Assembly: GCA_017520425.1 (NCBI GenBank)
Contig: JAFXFO010000022.1
Span: 1 to 64,000 of the forward strand
Length of the DNA: 64,000 nucleotides
Direction of reading: 5' to 3'
Source: Lachnospiraceae bacterium
GTDB taxonomy: Bacteria > Bacillota > Clostridia > Lachnospirales > Lachnospiraceae
A model generated the notes under the pieces. That model ran no database searches, was not told where the DNA came from, and was given only the letters and a program-made list of their open reading frames with translations. Below, one piece after another: positions 17,825 through 26,584 of the stretch (within the stretch, counting starts at the first letter, position 1; each line of letters starts with the position of its first letter). The position numbers and the translations under genes were made by a program.

Positions 17825-19747
17825 TTAAATATCCAGCTGCGCATCAGTAGCATGTTCATAAATAAAGGCTTTACGCGGGGCTACATCCGTACCCATCAGC
17901 ATCTCAGTCACCTCGGAAGCCAATCTTGCATCTTCTATTTCCACCTGCTTTAACATACGAGTTTCAGGATCCAAGGTTGTTTCCCAAAGCTGTCCCGCAT
18001 CCATTTCACCCAAACCTTTATATCTTTGCAGGGTAAATGGTCCCTTATGGCTCTTACGATACTTCTCTAAGGCCTTGTCATCATATAAATATTCTTCTTT
18101 TCCCTTTGAAGGCATGGCTTTGTACAAAGGAGGCATAGCTATATATACATGTCCTTCAAAAATCAACTCAGGCATAAAACGATAAAACAGAGTTAACAGC
18201 AATGTGGAAATATGTTCACCGTCCACATCCGCATCTGCCATAATAATAATCTTGTCATAACGCAGCTTGGTAATATCAAAATCATTACCATAGCCTTCCG
18301 AAAAACCACAGCCAAAGGCATTAATCATGGTTTTGATTTCCGCATTTGCCAATACTTTATCGATACTTGCCTTTTCAACGTTCAATATCTTACCGCGAAT
18401 AGGTAAAATTGCCTGGAATTCACGATTTCTTGCTGTTTTTGCACTACCACCGGCAGAATCACCCTCTACGATAAAAATTTCGCATTTAGAGGCATCCTTA
18501 GAAATACAGTTAGCAAGCTTTCCGTTAGAATCAAAGGAAAACTTCTGCTTTGTCAGCATATTGGTACGTGCTTTCTCTTCTGTCTTACGAATCTTAGCAG
18601 CTTTTTCTGCACAGGCAATGATGCTCTTTAAAGACTCTAAATTTCGGTCAAAGAAACGGACTACTTCATCGCCCACCACCTTGGCAACAGCTTTAGAGGC
18701 ATCCTGATTGTCCAGCTTGGTCTTGGTCTGACCTTCAAAACGGGGATCCGGATGTTTGATGGAAACCACAGCCGTCATACCGTTTCTTACATCCGCACCG
18801 GTGAAGTTTACATCCTTTTCCTTCAGTATATTCAGTTCACGGGCATAGGTATTGATTACATTTGTAAATACGGTCTTAAAGCCGGTCAAATGGGTGCCAC
18901 CTTCAGAATTATAGATGTTATTACAGAATCCAAGCACATTTTCGTGGAACTCATTCACATATTGGAATGCCACTTCCACATAAATACCTTCGGATTCTCC
19001 CTTTATATGTACGCAATCATGAACTGCTTCGCTGCCCTTATTGATATCCTTGATAAAGCCGGTAATACCATCCGGTTCATGGAAGGTAATAATCTCCGGT
19101 TCATCCTTTCTTTTGTCCTGAAAAATAATGGTAAGCTCCGGATTCAAATATGCGGTCTCATGAAGTCTGCTTTTAATTTCGTCTTCTTTAAATCTGGTTT
19201 TATCAAATATGGTGTCATCCGGCAAAAAAGAGATGGTTGTACCGGTTTCTCTGGTTTTGCCCACAACAGGCAACAAACCGTCAATCAGGTCAATAACCGG
19301 GATACCACGTTCGTATTTATCTTCATAAATCTGCTTTCCATCCTTGACTCTTACAGTCAACCAATTAGAAAGCGCATTTACAACAGAAGAACCTACACCA
19401 TGCAATCCACCGCTGGTTTTGTATGCGGAATTGTCAAATTTACCGCCCGCATGTAAAGTGGTAAATACCAATCGTTCTGCACTGATTCCTTTTTCATGCA
19501 TACCCACAGGGATACCTCGACCATTATCCGAAATAGTTGCTGAGCCATCCTTTTCCAAAATTACGGTTATTTCCGAACAGAAGCCTGCCAAATGTTCGTC
19601 CACGGAATTGTCCACAATTTCATAAATCAAATGATTCAATCCCTTGGTAGTCACACTACCGATGTACATACCCGGACGTTTACGAACCGCTTCCAGTCCC
19701 TCTAATACGGTAATACTACTTGCACCATACTCACTTGCCTTAGCCAT
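17825..19747 (-). CDS. parE: type II topoisomerase B subunit (ParE/GyrB)
   Basis: ATPase subunit partnering the gene just downstream. The GHKL ATPase region has EIVDNSVDEHLAGF, DNGRGIPVG and GGLHGVGSSVVNALS. The TOPRIM domain has EGDSAGGSAK and DADVDGEHI, and QRYKGLGEMDAGQLW follows. Its 640 residues have no large insert, as in Gram-positive GyrB and ParE. It is first in its transcript with a strong promoter upstream. No recF or dnaN neighbours are present, unlike the origin-linked gyrB, which again favours a topoisomerase IV assignment. Confidence 0.9.
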   Translation of the reverse strand: MAKASEYGASSITVLEGLEAVRKRPGMYIGSVTTKGLNHLIYEIVDNSVDEHLAGFCSEITVILEKDGSATISDNGRGIPVGMHEKGISAERLVFTTLHAGGKFDNSAYKTSGGLHGVGSSVVNALSNWLTVRVKDGKQIYEDKYERGIPVIDLIDGLLPVVGKTRETGTTISFLPDDTIFDKTRFKEDEIKSRLHETAYLNPELTIIFQDKRKDEPEIITFHEPDGITGFIKDINKGSEAVHDCVHIKGESEGIYVEVAFQYVNEFHENVLGFCNNIYNSEGGTHLTGFKTVFTNVINTYARELNILKEKDVNFTGADVRNGMTAVVSIKHPDPRFEGQTKTKLDNQDASKAVAKVVGDEVVRFFDRNLESLKSIIACAEKAAKIRKTEEKARTNMLTKQKFSFDSNGKLANCISKDASKCEIFIVEGDSAGGSAKTARNREFQAILPIRGKILNVEKASIDKVLANAEIKTMINAFGCGFSEGYGNDFDITKLRYDKIIIMADADVDGEHISTLLLTLFYRFMPELIFEGHVYIAMPPLYKAMPSKGKEEYLYDDKALEKYRKSHKGPFTLQRYKGLGEMDAGQLWETTLDPETRMLKQVEIEDARLASEVTEMLMGTDVAPRKAFIYEHATDAQLDI

Positions 19748-19815
19748 CACATAACCTCATACTTTTAGTTTTCATTGGAACATTATCAAAAGTACATAAA
19801 GCCCATATTGAGTAT

Positions 19816-19845
19816 ATTATACACCATATATTGGGGATACGTCAA
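19816..19845 (-). promoter_or_regulatory. sigma-A promoter of parE-parC
   Basis: TTGACG (19840-19845) and TATAAT (19816-19821) are 18 bases apart on the minus strand. It lies between the degV terminator and the parE start and is one of the strongest promoters in the window. Confidence 0.8.
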
Positions 19846-19879
19846 TCAAATACCACAAGAATCCGAACATATTTTCTTA

Positions 19880-19919
19880 AAACAAGAAAAGAACCCGACT
19901 CTGTTTTCAGAGTCGGGTT
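19880..19919 (-). terminator. intrinsic terminator after degV
   Basis: Arms at 19908-19919 and 19892-19903 form a perfect 12-bp stem with a four-base loop, followed on the minus strand by CTTTTCTTGTTTT. It starts about seven bases after the degV stop. Confidence 0.9.
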
Positions 19920-19925
19920 TCATAA

Positions 19926-20789
19926 TTAAACATTATCATAATCCATTTTCTGACTGCAAGCCAGGGCTAGTGCTCCGGGTCCGATATGACAGGATACGCT
20001 GAGAGAAAGTTCCCCCACATAAATATCCGTATCCGGGAAGATATCCTTTAAGTCCTCCTTAAATGCCAATGCTGCTTCCTCATTATGGGAATGTGCCACA
20101 CAAAGATGAATACGATTATCAAACCGATTGGTTTCATCATTCTTCATAGAATTTACCATAATGGATCGGCCCTGTGATGATGTTCTTGCTTTTGCAAAAG
20201 AATCCAGCTTTTCTCCCTGTATCTGTAAAACAGGTTTTATTTTCAGCAGTGCACCAAGTGCTGCTGCTGAGGGAGTAATACGTCCGCCTTTTTTCAGATA
20301 TTTCAAAGTATCCATCATAATATAGATACTGCTGTTCATCTTATCTGCTTCCAGAATATTCTTAATTTCTTCTGCACTTTTGTCTCGCTTTGTCAGCTCA
20401 AGCGCATCTAAAACAGACTGCCTCTGTGTAACGGAAATACGCTGATTATCAACCACCTGCACCTTACCGTCATATTCCTGCGAAAGCATCCATGCGGTCT
20501 GGCACGCACCGCTTAAGCCGCTACTCATGGGGATATGAACGATTTCATCATATTCCTTCAATATATCATCCCATAATTTCGTCACAGCTTCCGGTGCAGG
20601 TTGACTTGTATATATATCAGCATCATTTTCCAACATTTCATAAAACCCATCCACTGTCAGATTAATTCCTTCAAAATACTCTTTTCCGTCAATGGTAAAT
20701 GGCATAGGTAATACAAAAACACCTATTTTTTCTGCATCCATTTGTGAAATACCACTGTTACTGTCCGTAACGATCGCAATTTTTCTCAT
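19926..20789 (-). CDS. DegV family fatty-acid-binding protein (FakB-like)
   Basis: DegV proteins bind a fatty acid and present it to the kinase FakA for phosphorylation. The 287 residues show IVTDSNSGIS at the N-terminus, the family TSQPAPEAVTKLWDD segment, PMSSGLSGACQTAW and GRITPSAAALGALLKIKPVL. The DAK2-domain gene (a FakA candidate) lies 2.2 kb upstream on the same strand with only recG between. This supports a fatty acid kinase function, but the particular fatty acid cannot be told. Confidence 0.9.
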   Translation of the reverse strand: MRKIAIVTDSNSGISQMDAEKIGVFVLPMPFTIDGKEYFEGINLTVDGFYEMLENDADIYTSQPAPEAVTKLWDDILKEYDEIVHIPMSSGLSGACQTAWMLSQEYDGKVQVVDNQRISVTQRQSVLDALELTKRDKSAEEIKNILEADKMNSSIYIMMDTLKYLKKGGRITPSAAALGALLKIKPVLQIQGEKLDSFAKARTSSQGRSIMVNSMKNDETNRFDNRIHLCVAHSHNEEAALAFKEDLKDIFPDTDIYVGELSLSVSCHIGPGALALACSQKMDYDNV

Positions 20790-20842
20790 ATTTCCTCCAA
20801 AAAGGTTGTATTTTGTAAACTTTATTCAGAAATATAATAGCT

Positions 20843-22894
20843 TTATATGGTCCTAAAGTCAACCTTATTCTCACTAGTATTTTTTAGGAAATTCTTAATC
20901 CGTTCACAATCCTTCTCAGGGAATTCCCCGTCCAGCACTCTGTTTACTGCTTCTGAGGCTAACTTCAGTATTCCGGAATCACTATAAATATCTGCCATTT
21001 TAAAAGCAAATTCACCGCTTTGCCGGATTCCGAACAAATCTCCCGGTCCTCGAAGTTTCATATCCTCGGAAGCAATATAGAACCCATCATTGGAATGATT
21101 TAGAATATTCAATCGTTCCATGGTTTCCTTATTATCCTTGGTACTTACAAAAATACAATAACTCTGATGTTCGCCACGACCCACACGTCCACGCAACTGA
21201 TGCAACTGTGCCAAGCCAAAACGTTCTGCATTTTCCACCATCATAACGGTAGAATTTGGCACATTAATGCCCACTTCGATTACGGTGGTAGAAACCAACA
21301 CATCAATATTATGCTTGGAGAACTCTTCCATAATACGATTTTTTTCAGTCGGTTTCATTTTTCCGTGTAGGGACGCAATCTGGATATCCTGTGGAAGTAC
21401 GCTTCTTAATTTTTCCGCATAATCCACCACATTTTCCAGTTCCTCCATATCCCCTTCTTCTACCATGGGGCAAATTACATAAGCTTGTCTGCCTTTGCGT
21501 ACTTCTGCTTCAATAAATTCATAAGCTTTTTTTCTGAAATTAGTATTTACCACACAGTTTTTAATGGGCAGACGTTCTGCCGGAAGCTCATCAATTACGG
21601 ATATTTGTAAATCACCGTAAAGAATAATTGCCAAGGTTCGGGGAATCGGCGTCGCACTCATAACCAAAACGTGCGGATTCTTACCCTTATTTGCCAGGAT
21701 TTCTCTCTGGCGCACCCCAAAACGGTGCTGTTCATCCGTAACTACCAATGCCAGGTTCTTAAATACCACCTTGTCCTGAATTACCGCATGGGTTCCAATC
21801 ACCAGATTTACCTCACCTGTGGCGATTTTCTCATAGGTTTCCCGCTTTTCCTTTGCCGTCATGCTTCCCACCAGCAAAGCCGGCCTCAATTGTAAATGGT
21901 AACGCTTTACATATTCACAAATATCTTCATAATGCTGTGTGGCTAATACTTCCGTAGGGGCCATCATGGCTCCCTGATAACCGTTTGCCACACACATTAA
22001 CAATGCCAAAATGGCTATTATGGTTTTGCCAGAACCCACATCACCCTGTACCAGTCTGTTCATACAATACGCACTGTTAAGGTCACTTCTAATTTCTGCC
22101 CACACTTTCTTCTGCGCTTTCGTAAGCTCATAAGGCAATTGCTCCAAAAATCGAACCGTATCCGCAGTCTCTATCATTTGATATTCGTTAGACAACTGTT
22201 CAGATTGTTCCTTGTTTTCCCTCATATAATACAGAAAATCAAAAAACTCATCAAACACAATTCGTCTTCTGGCCTGAATCAGAGATTCCATATCCTTGGG
22301 AAAATGCATTCCCTTTAATGCTTCCTTGTATTTCATCAAATCATACTCTTTGCGAAATTCATCGGAATATTTTTCGGTATTCTCCACATAATCCACCAAG
22401 GCTTGCTTCATGGATTTCAATATAGTTTGATTGCTTAATCCCTTCGTCAGTCCGTATCTTGGTTGAATATTCTTAAGTAGTCCGTTATATTCCTGAATCT
22501 TATAAATACGAGGCTGCTCCATCACTTTAGCAGTGCCTTTTGCCTGCACAATCCCCCGAAAAACAAAAGTTTCATTATTTCGTAATACATTTTTCAGATA
22601 GGGCATATTGAAAAAGGTTAATTGCATACCTCCGGTATTATCTTTTATGAGTACATTGATAATGGTCAGATTTCGCACCTTTTTCACATTGGGCATTCCA
22701 ACCACAGTACCCAGGACAGCCTGGGTCCGGCCGGTTATAGTTTCACTAATCTTCACACTCTCATGAAAGGTCTCATAATCTCTGGGAAAATAGCACAACA
22801 ACTGCTCCACTGTATCAATATGAAGTTTTTGAAATAGCCTGGCTGTTTTGTCACCAATACCTTTTAGCTGCTGTAAAGGGGTTGTATCACTCAT
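20843..22894 (-). CDS. recG: ATP-dependent DNA helicase RecG
   Basis: Branch-migrating helicase for stalled forks and recombination, 683 residues. The wedge/OB region is followed by helicase motif I (GDVGSGKT), Ia, II (DEQHR), III (MSATPIPRTLA), VI (QLRGRVGRGEHQSYC) and the family TRG region. The longest frame starts at 22945, but that start falls inside the upstream terminator stem. The ATG at 22894 has AAGGAG seven bases before it and leads into the usual LQQLKGIGDKTA helix-hairpin-helix, so it is taken as the start. Confidence 0.95.
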   Translation of the reverse strand: MSDTTPLQQLKGIGDKTARLFQKLHIDTVEQLLCYFPRDYETFHESVKISETITGRTQAVLGTVVGMPNVKKVRNLTIINVLIKDNTGGMQLTFFNMPYLKNVLRNNETFVFRGIVQAKGTAKVMEQPRIYKIQEYNGLLKNIQPRYGLTKGLSNQTILKSMKQALVDYVENTEKYSDEFRKEYDLMKYKEALKGMHFPKDMESLIQARRRIVFDEFFDFLYYMRENKEQSEQLSNEYQMIETADTVRFLEQLPYELTKAQKKVWAEIRSDLNSAYCMNRLVQGDVGSGKTIIAILALLMCVANGYQGAMMAPTEVLATQHYEDICEYVKRYHLQLRPALLVGSMTAKEKRETYEKIATGEVNLVIGTHAVIQDKVVFKNLALVVTDEQHRFGVRQREILANKGKNPHVLVMSATPIPRTLAIILYGDLQISVIDELPAERLPIKNCVVNTNFRKKAYEFIEAEVRKGRQAYVICPMVEEGDMEELENVVDYAEKLRSVLPQDIQIASLHGKMKPTEKNRIMEEFSKHNIDVLVSTTVIEVGINVPNSTVMMVENAERFGLAQLHQLRGRVGRGEHQSYCIFVSTKDNKETMERLNILNHSNDGFYIASEDMKLRGPGDLFGIRQSGEFAFKMADIYSDSGILKLASEAVNRVLDGEFPEKDCERIKNFLKNTSENKVDFRTI

Positions 22895-22910
22895 TTTCCC
22901 TCTCCTTCCA

Positions 22911-22942
22911 TTTAGAAAAAGGGGCACAAGAAGTGCCCCTTT
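22911..22942 (-). terminator. intrinsic terminator between fakA-like gene and recG
   Basis: A ten-pair stem (arms 22933-22942 and 22918-22927, five-base loop) is followed on the minus strand by TTTTTCTAAA. It begins eight bases after the DAK2 gene stop and ends 17 bases before the recG start, so recG must be read through it or have its own promoter. Confidence 0.85.
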
Positions 22943-22949
22943 CAACGTC

Positions 22950-24638
22950 TTATTCTACTGAAATCACATAATAGTAAATGGGCTGACCGCCAAACTGCAG
23001 TTCCACATCACAATCCGGATATTTTGCTGACAGTTCATCACAAATCACCTGTGCATCTTCTTCGGTCACATCACTACCATAGTATATACTAATCAGTTCA
23101 GAATCATCATCCACCATGGCATCTACCATTTCCATGGTAACCTGCTTCATATCCCTGCCAACAGAATGAAGACCCGCATCTCCAAGTCCCATAAAATCAT
23201 CCTGATGAATCTCTTTGTCATCAATCATGGTATCTCTGACTGCATATGTCACCTGGCCGGTTTTTACCTTGCGGATTTCTTCCAGCATGGTAGCTTCATT
23301 ATCCTCTACGGACAATTCCTCCACATAGTTAATCACCGCGGTAATACCCTGAGGTATGGTCTTGGTCGGAATCACTAATAAATGCTTATCCGTAGTCAAT
23401 TCAGCCGCCTGATTTGCTGCCAGAATGATATTCTTGTTGTTCGGCAAAATGAAGATATTCTCAGCATTTACCTTATCTACTGCATCTAAGATATCCGCAG
23501 TACTTGGGTTCATAGTCTGACCGCCTTCAATGATATAGTCCACACCCAGACTTTTGAAGATTTCATTTACACCTTCTCCTACGGAAACAGCCAAAAATCC
23601 TACGGGCTTAGCGGGTTCCTTGGGTGCAGCAGTCGCTGTCTGAAGTTCCTCTTCCTTCTCAGACATCTTAAACAGCTTTTCCTGATGCTCCAGGCGCATA
23701 TTATCAATCTTAAGATTGGATAACTGACCAAACTGTAATGCCTTCTGTATCGCTAAACCGGGGTCATTGGTATGAACGTGTACCTTCACCACATCATCAT
23801 CCGCAACACATACAATAGAATCACCAATTGATTCCAAGTAAGCTTTAAAATCCAGTTCATGCTTTATATTGAAGGTCTTGCTTAACAATATTATAAACTC
23901 TGTACAATATCCAAATTTAATTTCCATCTCTGCCTGTGCTGTATAGCTGGAAGAAACCATATTGGTTGCTGCCCCTTTGGATTCAGCAGGCTTAATTGCA
24001 GAATAATCTATCTCTTTTCCTAGGAACGCATCAAACGCTCCCTTTACCACCTGAATCAGTCCCTGTCCGCCGGAATCCACCACGCCAGCTTGCTTCAGAA
24101 CAGGCAACATCTCCGGTGTCTGACTCAAAACATATTCCGCATGCTCAATGGTCTGCTTCAGGAACTTTTCCATATCTGTGATGCCTTCGTCACATAATTC
24201 ACGTGCCTTTTCAGCACCGCCACGGGCTACTGTTAAAATAGTACCTTCCTTAGGCTTCATAACTGCTTTATAGGCGGTTTCAACTCCCTTTTCAAAAGCA
24301 TCAGCTAATATTTCAATGGTTAATTCCTGCTTATCGGAAACACACTTTGTAAAACCTCTTAATAACTGGGATAAGATAACACCCGAATTACCTCTTGCAC
24401 CTCGTAAGGAACCACTTGAAATAGCTTTACACAAGGTAAGCATATCCGGCTCTTCCCCTAATGCAGCCACTTCTCTGGCAGCCGACATTATGGTCATAGT
24501 CATATTGGTTCCGGTATCACCATCAGGAACAGGGAATACATTTAACTCATTAATCCATTCCTTATGGGATTCCAAATTATTTGCACCGGCCAAGAACATT
24601 TTAGAAAGCATCTTGGCATCGATTTTATTTGAAGTCAC
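22950..24638 (-). CDS. fakA: DAK2-domain fatty acid kinase FakA-like (YloV)
   Basis: Probable catalytic subunit of the fatty acid kinase that phosphorylates fatty acids held by DegV-type FakB proteins. Of 562 residues, about 1-205 are the DhaL/DAK2 ATP-binding domain, with VPDGDTGTNMTMT and the SLRGARGNSGVILSQLLRG segment. The middle is a linker domain and the C-terminal third (about 340-562) is DegV-like. asp23 precedes it by 12 bases, the same order as yloU-yloV in Bacillus. Confidence 0.92.
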   Translation of the reverse strand: MTSNKIDAKMLSKMFLAGANNLESHKEWINELNVFPVPDGDTGTNMTMTIMSAAREVAALGEEPDMLTLCKAISSGSLRGARGNSGVILSQLLRGFTKCVSDKQELTIEILADAFEKGVETAYKAVMKPKEGTILTVARGGAEKARELCDEGITDMEKFLKQTIEHAEYVLSQTPEMLPVLKQAGVVDSGGQGLIQVVKGAFDAFLGKEIDYSAIKPAESKGAATNMVSSSYTAQAEMEIKFGYCTEFIILLSKTFNIKHELDFKAYLESIGDSIVCVADDDVVKVHVHTNDPGLAIQKALQFGQLSNLKIDNMRLEHQEKLFKMSEKEEELQTATAAPKEPAKPVGFLAVSVGEGVNEIFKSLGVDYIIEGGQTMNPSTADILDAVDKVNAENIFILPNNKNIILAANQAAELTTDKHLLVIPTKTIPQGITAVINYVEELSVEDNEATMLEEIRKVKTGQVTYAVRDTMIDDKEIHQDDFMGLGDAGLHSVGRDMKQVTMEMVDAMVDDDSELISIYYGSDVTEEDAQVICDELSAKYPDCDVELQFGGQPIYYYVISVE

Positions 24639-24650
24639 GATTCTTTCCTC

Positions 24651-25010
24651 CTAATCAATTACTCTAACACCTTCAACAAAGATGTTTATTTTTTCAATCT
24701 GAATACCGGTCGCATCCGCAACCTTATATTTTACACTATTTATCAGATTATCGGACACAGCTATAATACTAACACCATAAGCTACGATTACATGAAAATC
24801 TAAGGTCAGCTTGTTGTTATTAATTGTCACATTAATTCCACGTGTAAGATTATCCTTTTTAAGAAGGCGTACCAAACCATCCTTCATACTGACGCCGGCC
24901 ATACCTACAATACCGAAACATTCCACTGCAACACTTCCTGCATACTGTGCAATCACTTCGTTATCAATCTTGATACTTCCCAAATGTGTATTCAAAGTCG
25001 AACCCTTCAT
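24651..25010 (-). CDS. Asp23/Gls24 family envelope stress protein (YloU)
   Basis: Small Asp23-family protein of 119 residues with the family pattern VAVECFGIVGMAG and a beta-alpha fold (VIVAYGVSIIAVSDNL). In other Firmicutes these proteins associate with the membrane and affect envelope stress. The start at 25010 has AGGAGG seven bases upstream; the longer frame to 25040 lacks such a site. It is divergent from rpmB and upstream of fakA, as in Bacillus. Confidence 0.9.
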   Translation of the reverse strand: MKGSTLNTHLGSIKIDNEVIAQYAGSVAVECFGIVGMAGVSMKDGLVRLLKKDNLTRGINVTINNNKLTLDFHVIVAYGVSIIAVSDNLINSVKYKVADATGIQIEKINIFVEGVRVID

Positions 25011-25106
25011 ATCAGTACCTCCTATATCATAATGAATCAATTATACAATCTTTTCCTAAAAAAGGGAAGAAAAAAACAAATATTTTTAAAAAATCATTTT
25101 TAGTGC

Positions 25107-25135
25107 TTGATTTTATCAAGTTTTTCTGTTAATAT
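25107..25135 (+). promoter_or_regulatory. promoter of rpmB with overlapping inverted repeat
   Basis: TTGATT (25107-25112) and TAATAT (25130-25135) are 17 bases apart. A perfect inverted repeat CTTGAT-TTT-ATCAAG (25106-25120) overlaps the -35 box and could be an operator, though it may be chance in AT-rich DNA. Confidence 0.55.
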
Positions 25136-25180
25136 ATCAATGTTGTTTTAATATGACCGTAATCGAGGAGGTGTCAAGAG

Positions 25181-25366
25181 ATGGCAAAGTGTGATGTATG
25201 TGGCAAAGGCGTTCATTTTGGTAACAACGTAAGCCATTCCCATAGAAGAAGTAACGCTATTTGGAAATCTAACGTAAAGAGTGTTAAGTGTATGGTAAAC
25301 GGTGCGGCTAAGAAGATGCATGTTTGTACTGCTTGCTTAAAGTCTAACGCTGTTGAAAGAGCATAA
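25181..25366 (+). CDS. rpmB: 50S ribosomal protein L28
   Basis: Large-subunit ribosomal protein of 61 residues. It is the zinc-binding (C+) form: two Cys pairs, CDVC at residues 4-7 and CTAC near 48-51, are present. HRRSNAIWKSNVK is the conserved core. A strong ribosome-binding site (GAGGAGGTG, 25165-25173) precedes the ATG, and a terminator follows directly. It is the only plus-strand gene for many kilobases, divergent from asp23. Confidence 0.97.
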   Translation: MAKCDVCGKGVHFGNNVSHSHRRSNAIWKSNVKSVKCMVNGAAKKMHVCTACLKSNAVERA

Positions 25367-25383
25367 TAAGTTTATGAGAAAAG

Positions 25384-25413
25384 AGCCTGTTCATTGAACA
25401 GGCTTTTCTTTTT
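25384..25413. terminator. bidirectional intrinsic terminator
   Basis: A ten-pair stem (25384-25393 and 25395-25404) sits between the converging rpmB and J-domain genes. T-rich runs follow it on both strands (TTTTCTTTTTT on plus, CTTTTCTC on minus), so it probably serves both. Confidence 0.85.
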
Positions 25414-25422
25414 TCATTCCTT

Positions 25423-25956
25423 TTATAAATACTCTTCTTTTCTTCTGGCAAACTCTTTATTAATCAATTGTACCAGCTCTGCATCCCCCGAATTATTATC
25501 GGGATGAAAAATCTTCATCAAATCTTTGTAGCGTTTTCTCAGACTCATTAAGCTATTGGTACCTCGAAATAATACTCCCACAAACTCGTCCATATTGATA
25601 TAACGCTTGGAATTGGCAAAACCCGCATCATATCTTCGATTGGTTTCGTAAAGCTTCTTATCTCTTTCAAATTTCTTTCTGTCTTCTTCCAACTTACGAA
25701 AACCTTCTCGCAGGATGTCCATCTTCTTTTCAACAATCAGGTTTTCATCCTTCAAACGCTTTTGCTCTATCGTCATACGATGATTGAGAGCGTCCACATC
25801 CTTTCGATGTCTTGCTTTCTCCTGAATAAACTTGTCCTGCATTTCATCAATAGCATTCTTTTCATTTTGAATTCGTATATTTTCCTGAAATAACCAAAGC
25901 TTAGCCTGTTTCAGCTCTTCTACGCTTTTGGCATTCATTACCTCATTCCAGTCCAT
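25423..25956 (-). CDS. coiled-coil protein with C-terminal J domain
   Basis: A 177-residue protein in two parts. Residues about 15-110 are a charged coiled coil rich in Lys, Glu and Arg. Residues about 120-177 look like a J domain, with LRKRYKDLMKIFHPDNNSGD holding the HPD tripeptide that stimulates DnaK ATPase. J domains are usually N-terminal, so the C-terminal placement after a coiled coil is uncommon. No zinc fingers or substrate-binding domain of true DnaJ are present. The ATG at 25956 has GGAG six bases upstream; the longer frame begins with GTG. A specialised DnaK co-chaperone is a reasonable guess. Confidence 0.8.
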   Translation of the reverse strand: MDWNEVMNAKSVEELKQAKLWLFQENIRIQNEKNAIDEMQDKFIQEKARHRKDVDALNHRMTIEQKRLKDENLIVEKKMDILREGFRKLEEDRKKFERDKKLYETNRRYDAGFANSKRYINMDEFVGVLFRGTNSLMSLRKRYKDLMKIFHPDNNSGDAELVQLINKEFARRKEEYL

Positions 25957-25980
25957 ATCAAACTCCACATCCTATATGCC

Positions 25981-26133
25981 TTAATCACAAATCAGACACC
26001 AATATCCTAATATCAGCAAAAGGGCAATCAAAATAACCGCACCAATTTTACTGGAAATAAACAACATCAAAAGCATTCCTATTGCAACAAAGAACGCAAT
26101 CATGCCGATTAATTGTTTTATAGAATTTCTCAC
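25981..26133 (-). CDS. possible small membrane protein, 50 aa
   Basis: A frame of 50 codons opens with GTG at 26133. It holds two hydrophobic stretches (GMIAFFVAIGMLLMLF and GAVILIALLLILGYW) separated by SSKI. It lies in the gap between gerW and the J-domain gene, same strand. The ribosome-binding site is weak (AGGG eleven bases away). The frame stays open a further 17 codons upstream without an ATG, GTG or TTG and there encodes a CxxC pair (CIYC), so the true start is uncertain. An inner ATG would give 40 residues. Confidence 0.4.
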   Translation of the reverse strand: MRNSIKQLIGMIAFFVAIGMLLMLFISSKIGAVILIALLLILGYWCLICD

Positions 26134-26194
26134 AAATATACCAGCCCTGTCTTCCTTGTTACAATATATGCAGTCTTTGCTTTTTTATGATGAA

Positions 26195-26584
26195 TTATGC
26201 GTTTTCCTCTGGAAATGCAATATCCATAGCCTCTTCATTGCTCATAGGCTCTTTCTTGGTAAACTTGTCAACCAATTCCGGAAGCATATCCAATACCTTA
26301 GTTACAGTATCCTGATTCTTCACATTCACCATCTTAGTTGTACCGTCTTTGATTACCAATACTGCGCTGGGAGACATTTTACCGCCCAAACCGCCGGCCG
26401 CCTTGGTACTCTTCTTTTCCTCATTGGCACCGGTACCAACTCCGAATCCAAAACTCACATCCACAAGGGGTACAATAATGGTATCACCGATTTCTGTTGG
26501 AGCACCAACCACTGTCTTTGTTGACAAAGCGGTATCCATCTTATTCAATAATGATTCTACTACACCTTCAACACTCTTATCCAT
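26195..26584 (-). CDS. GerW family sporulation protein (YtfJ)
   Basis: Small protein of 129 residues in the GerW/YtfJ family. It shows the family core TVVGAPTEIGDTIIVPLVDVSFGFGVG and a glycine-rich GGLGGKMSP segment. In Bacillus the protein is made in the forespore and affects germination. The DUF2953 gene just upstream overlaps it by eight bases, the same pairing as ytfI-ytfJ. Presence of the pair suggests a spore-forming or formerly spore-forming lineage. Confidence 0.92.
   Translation of the reverse strand: MDKSVEGVVESLLNKMDTALSTKTVVGAPTEIGDTIIVPLVDVSFGFGVGTGANEEKKSTKAAGGLGGKMSPSAVLVIKDGTTKMVNVKNQDTVTKVLDMLPELVDKFTKKEPMSNEEAMDIAFPEENA

Noticed and set aside
18752-19456. A 234-codon plus-strand open frame inside parE
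   Set aside because: It is antisense to an essential, well-matched topoisomerase gene, lacks a ribosome-binding site and has no recognisable protein pattern.
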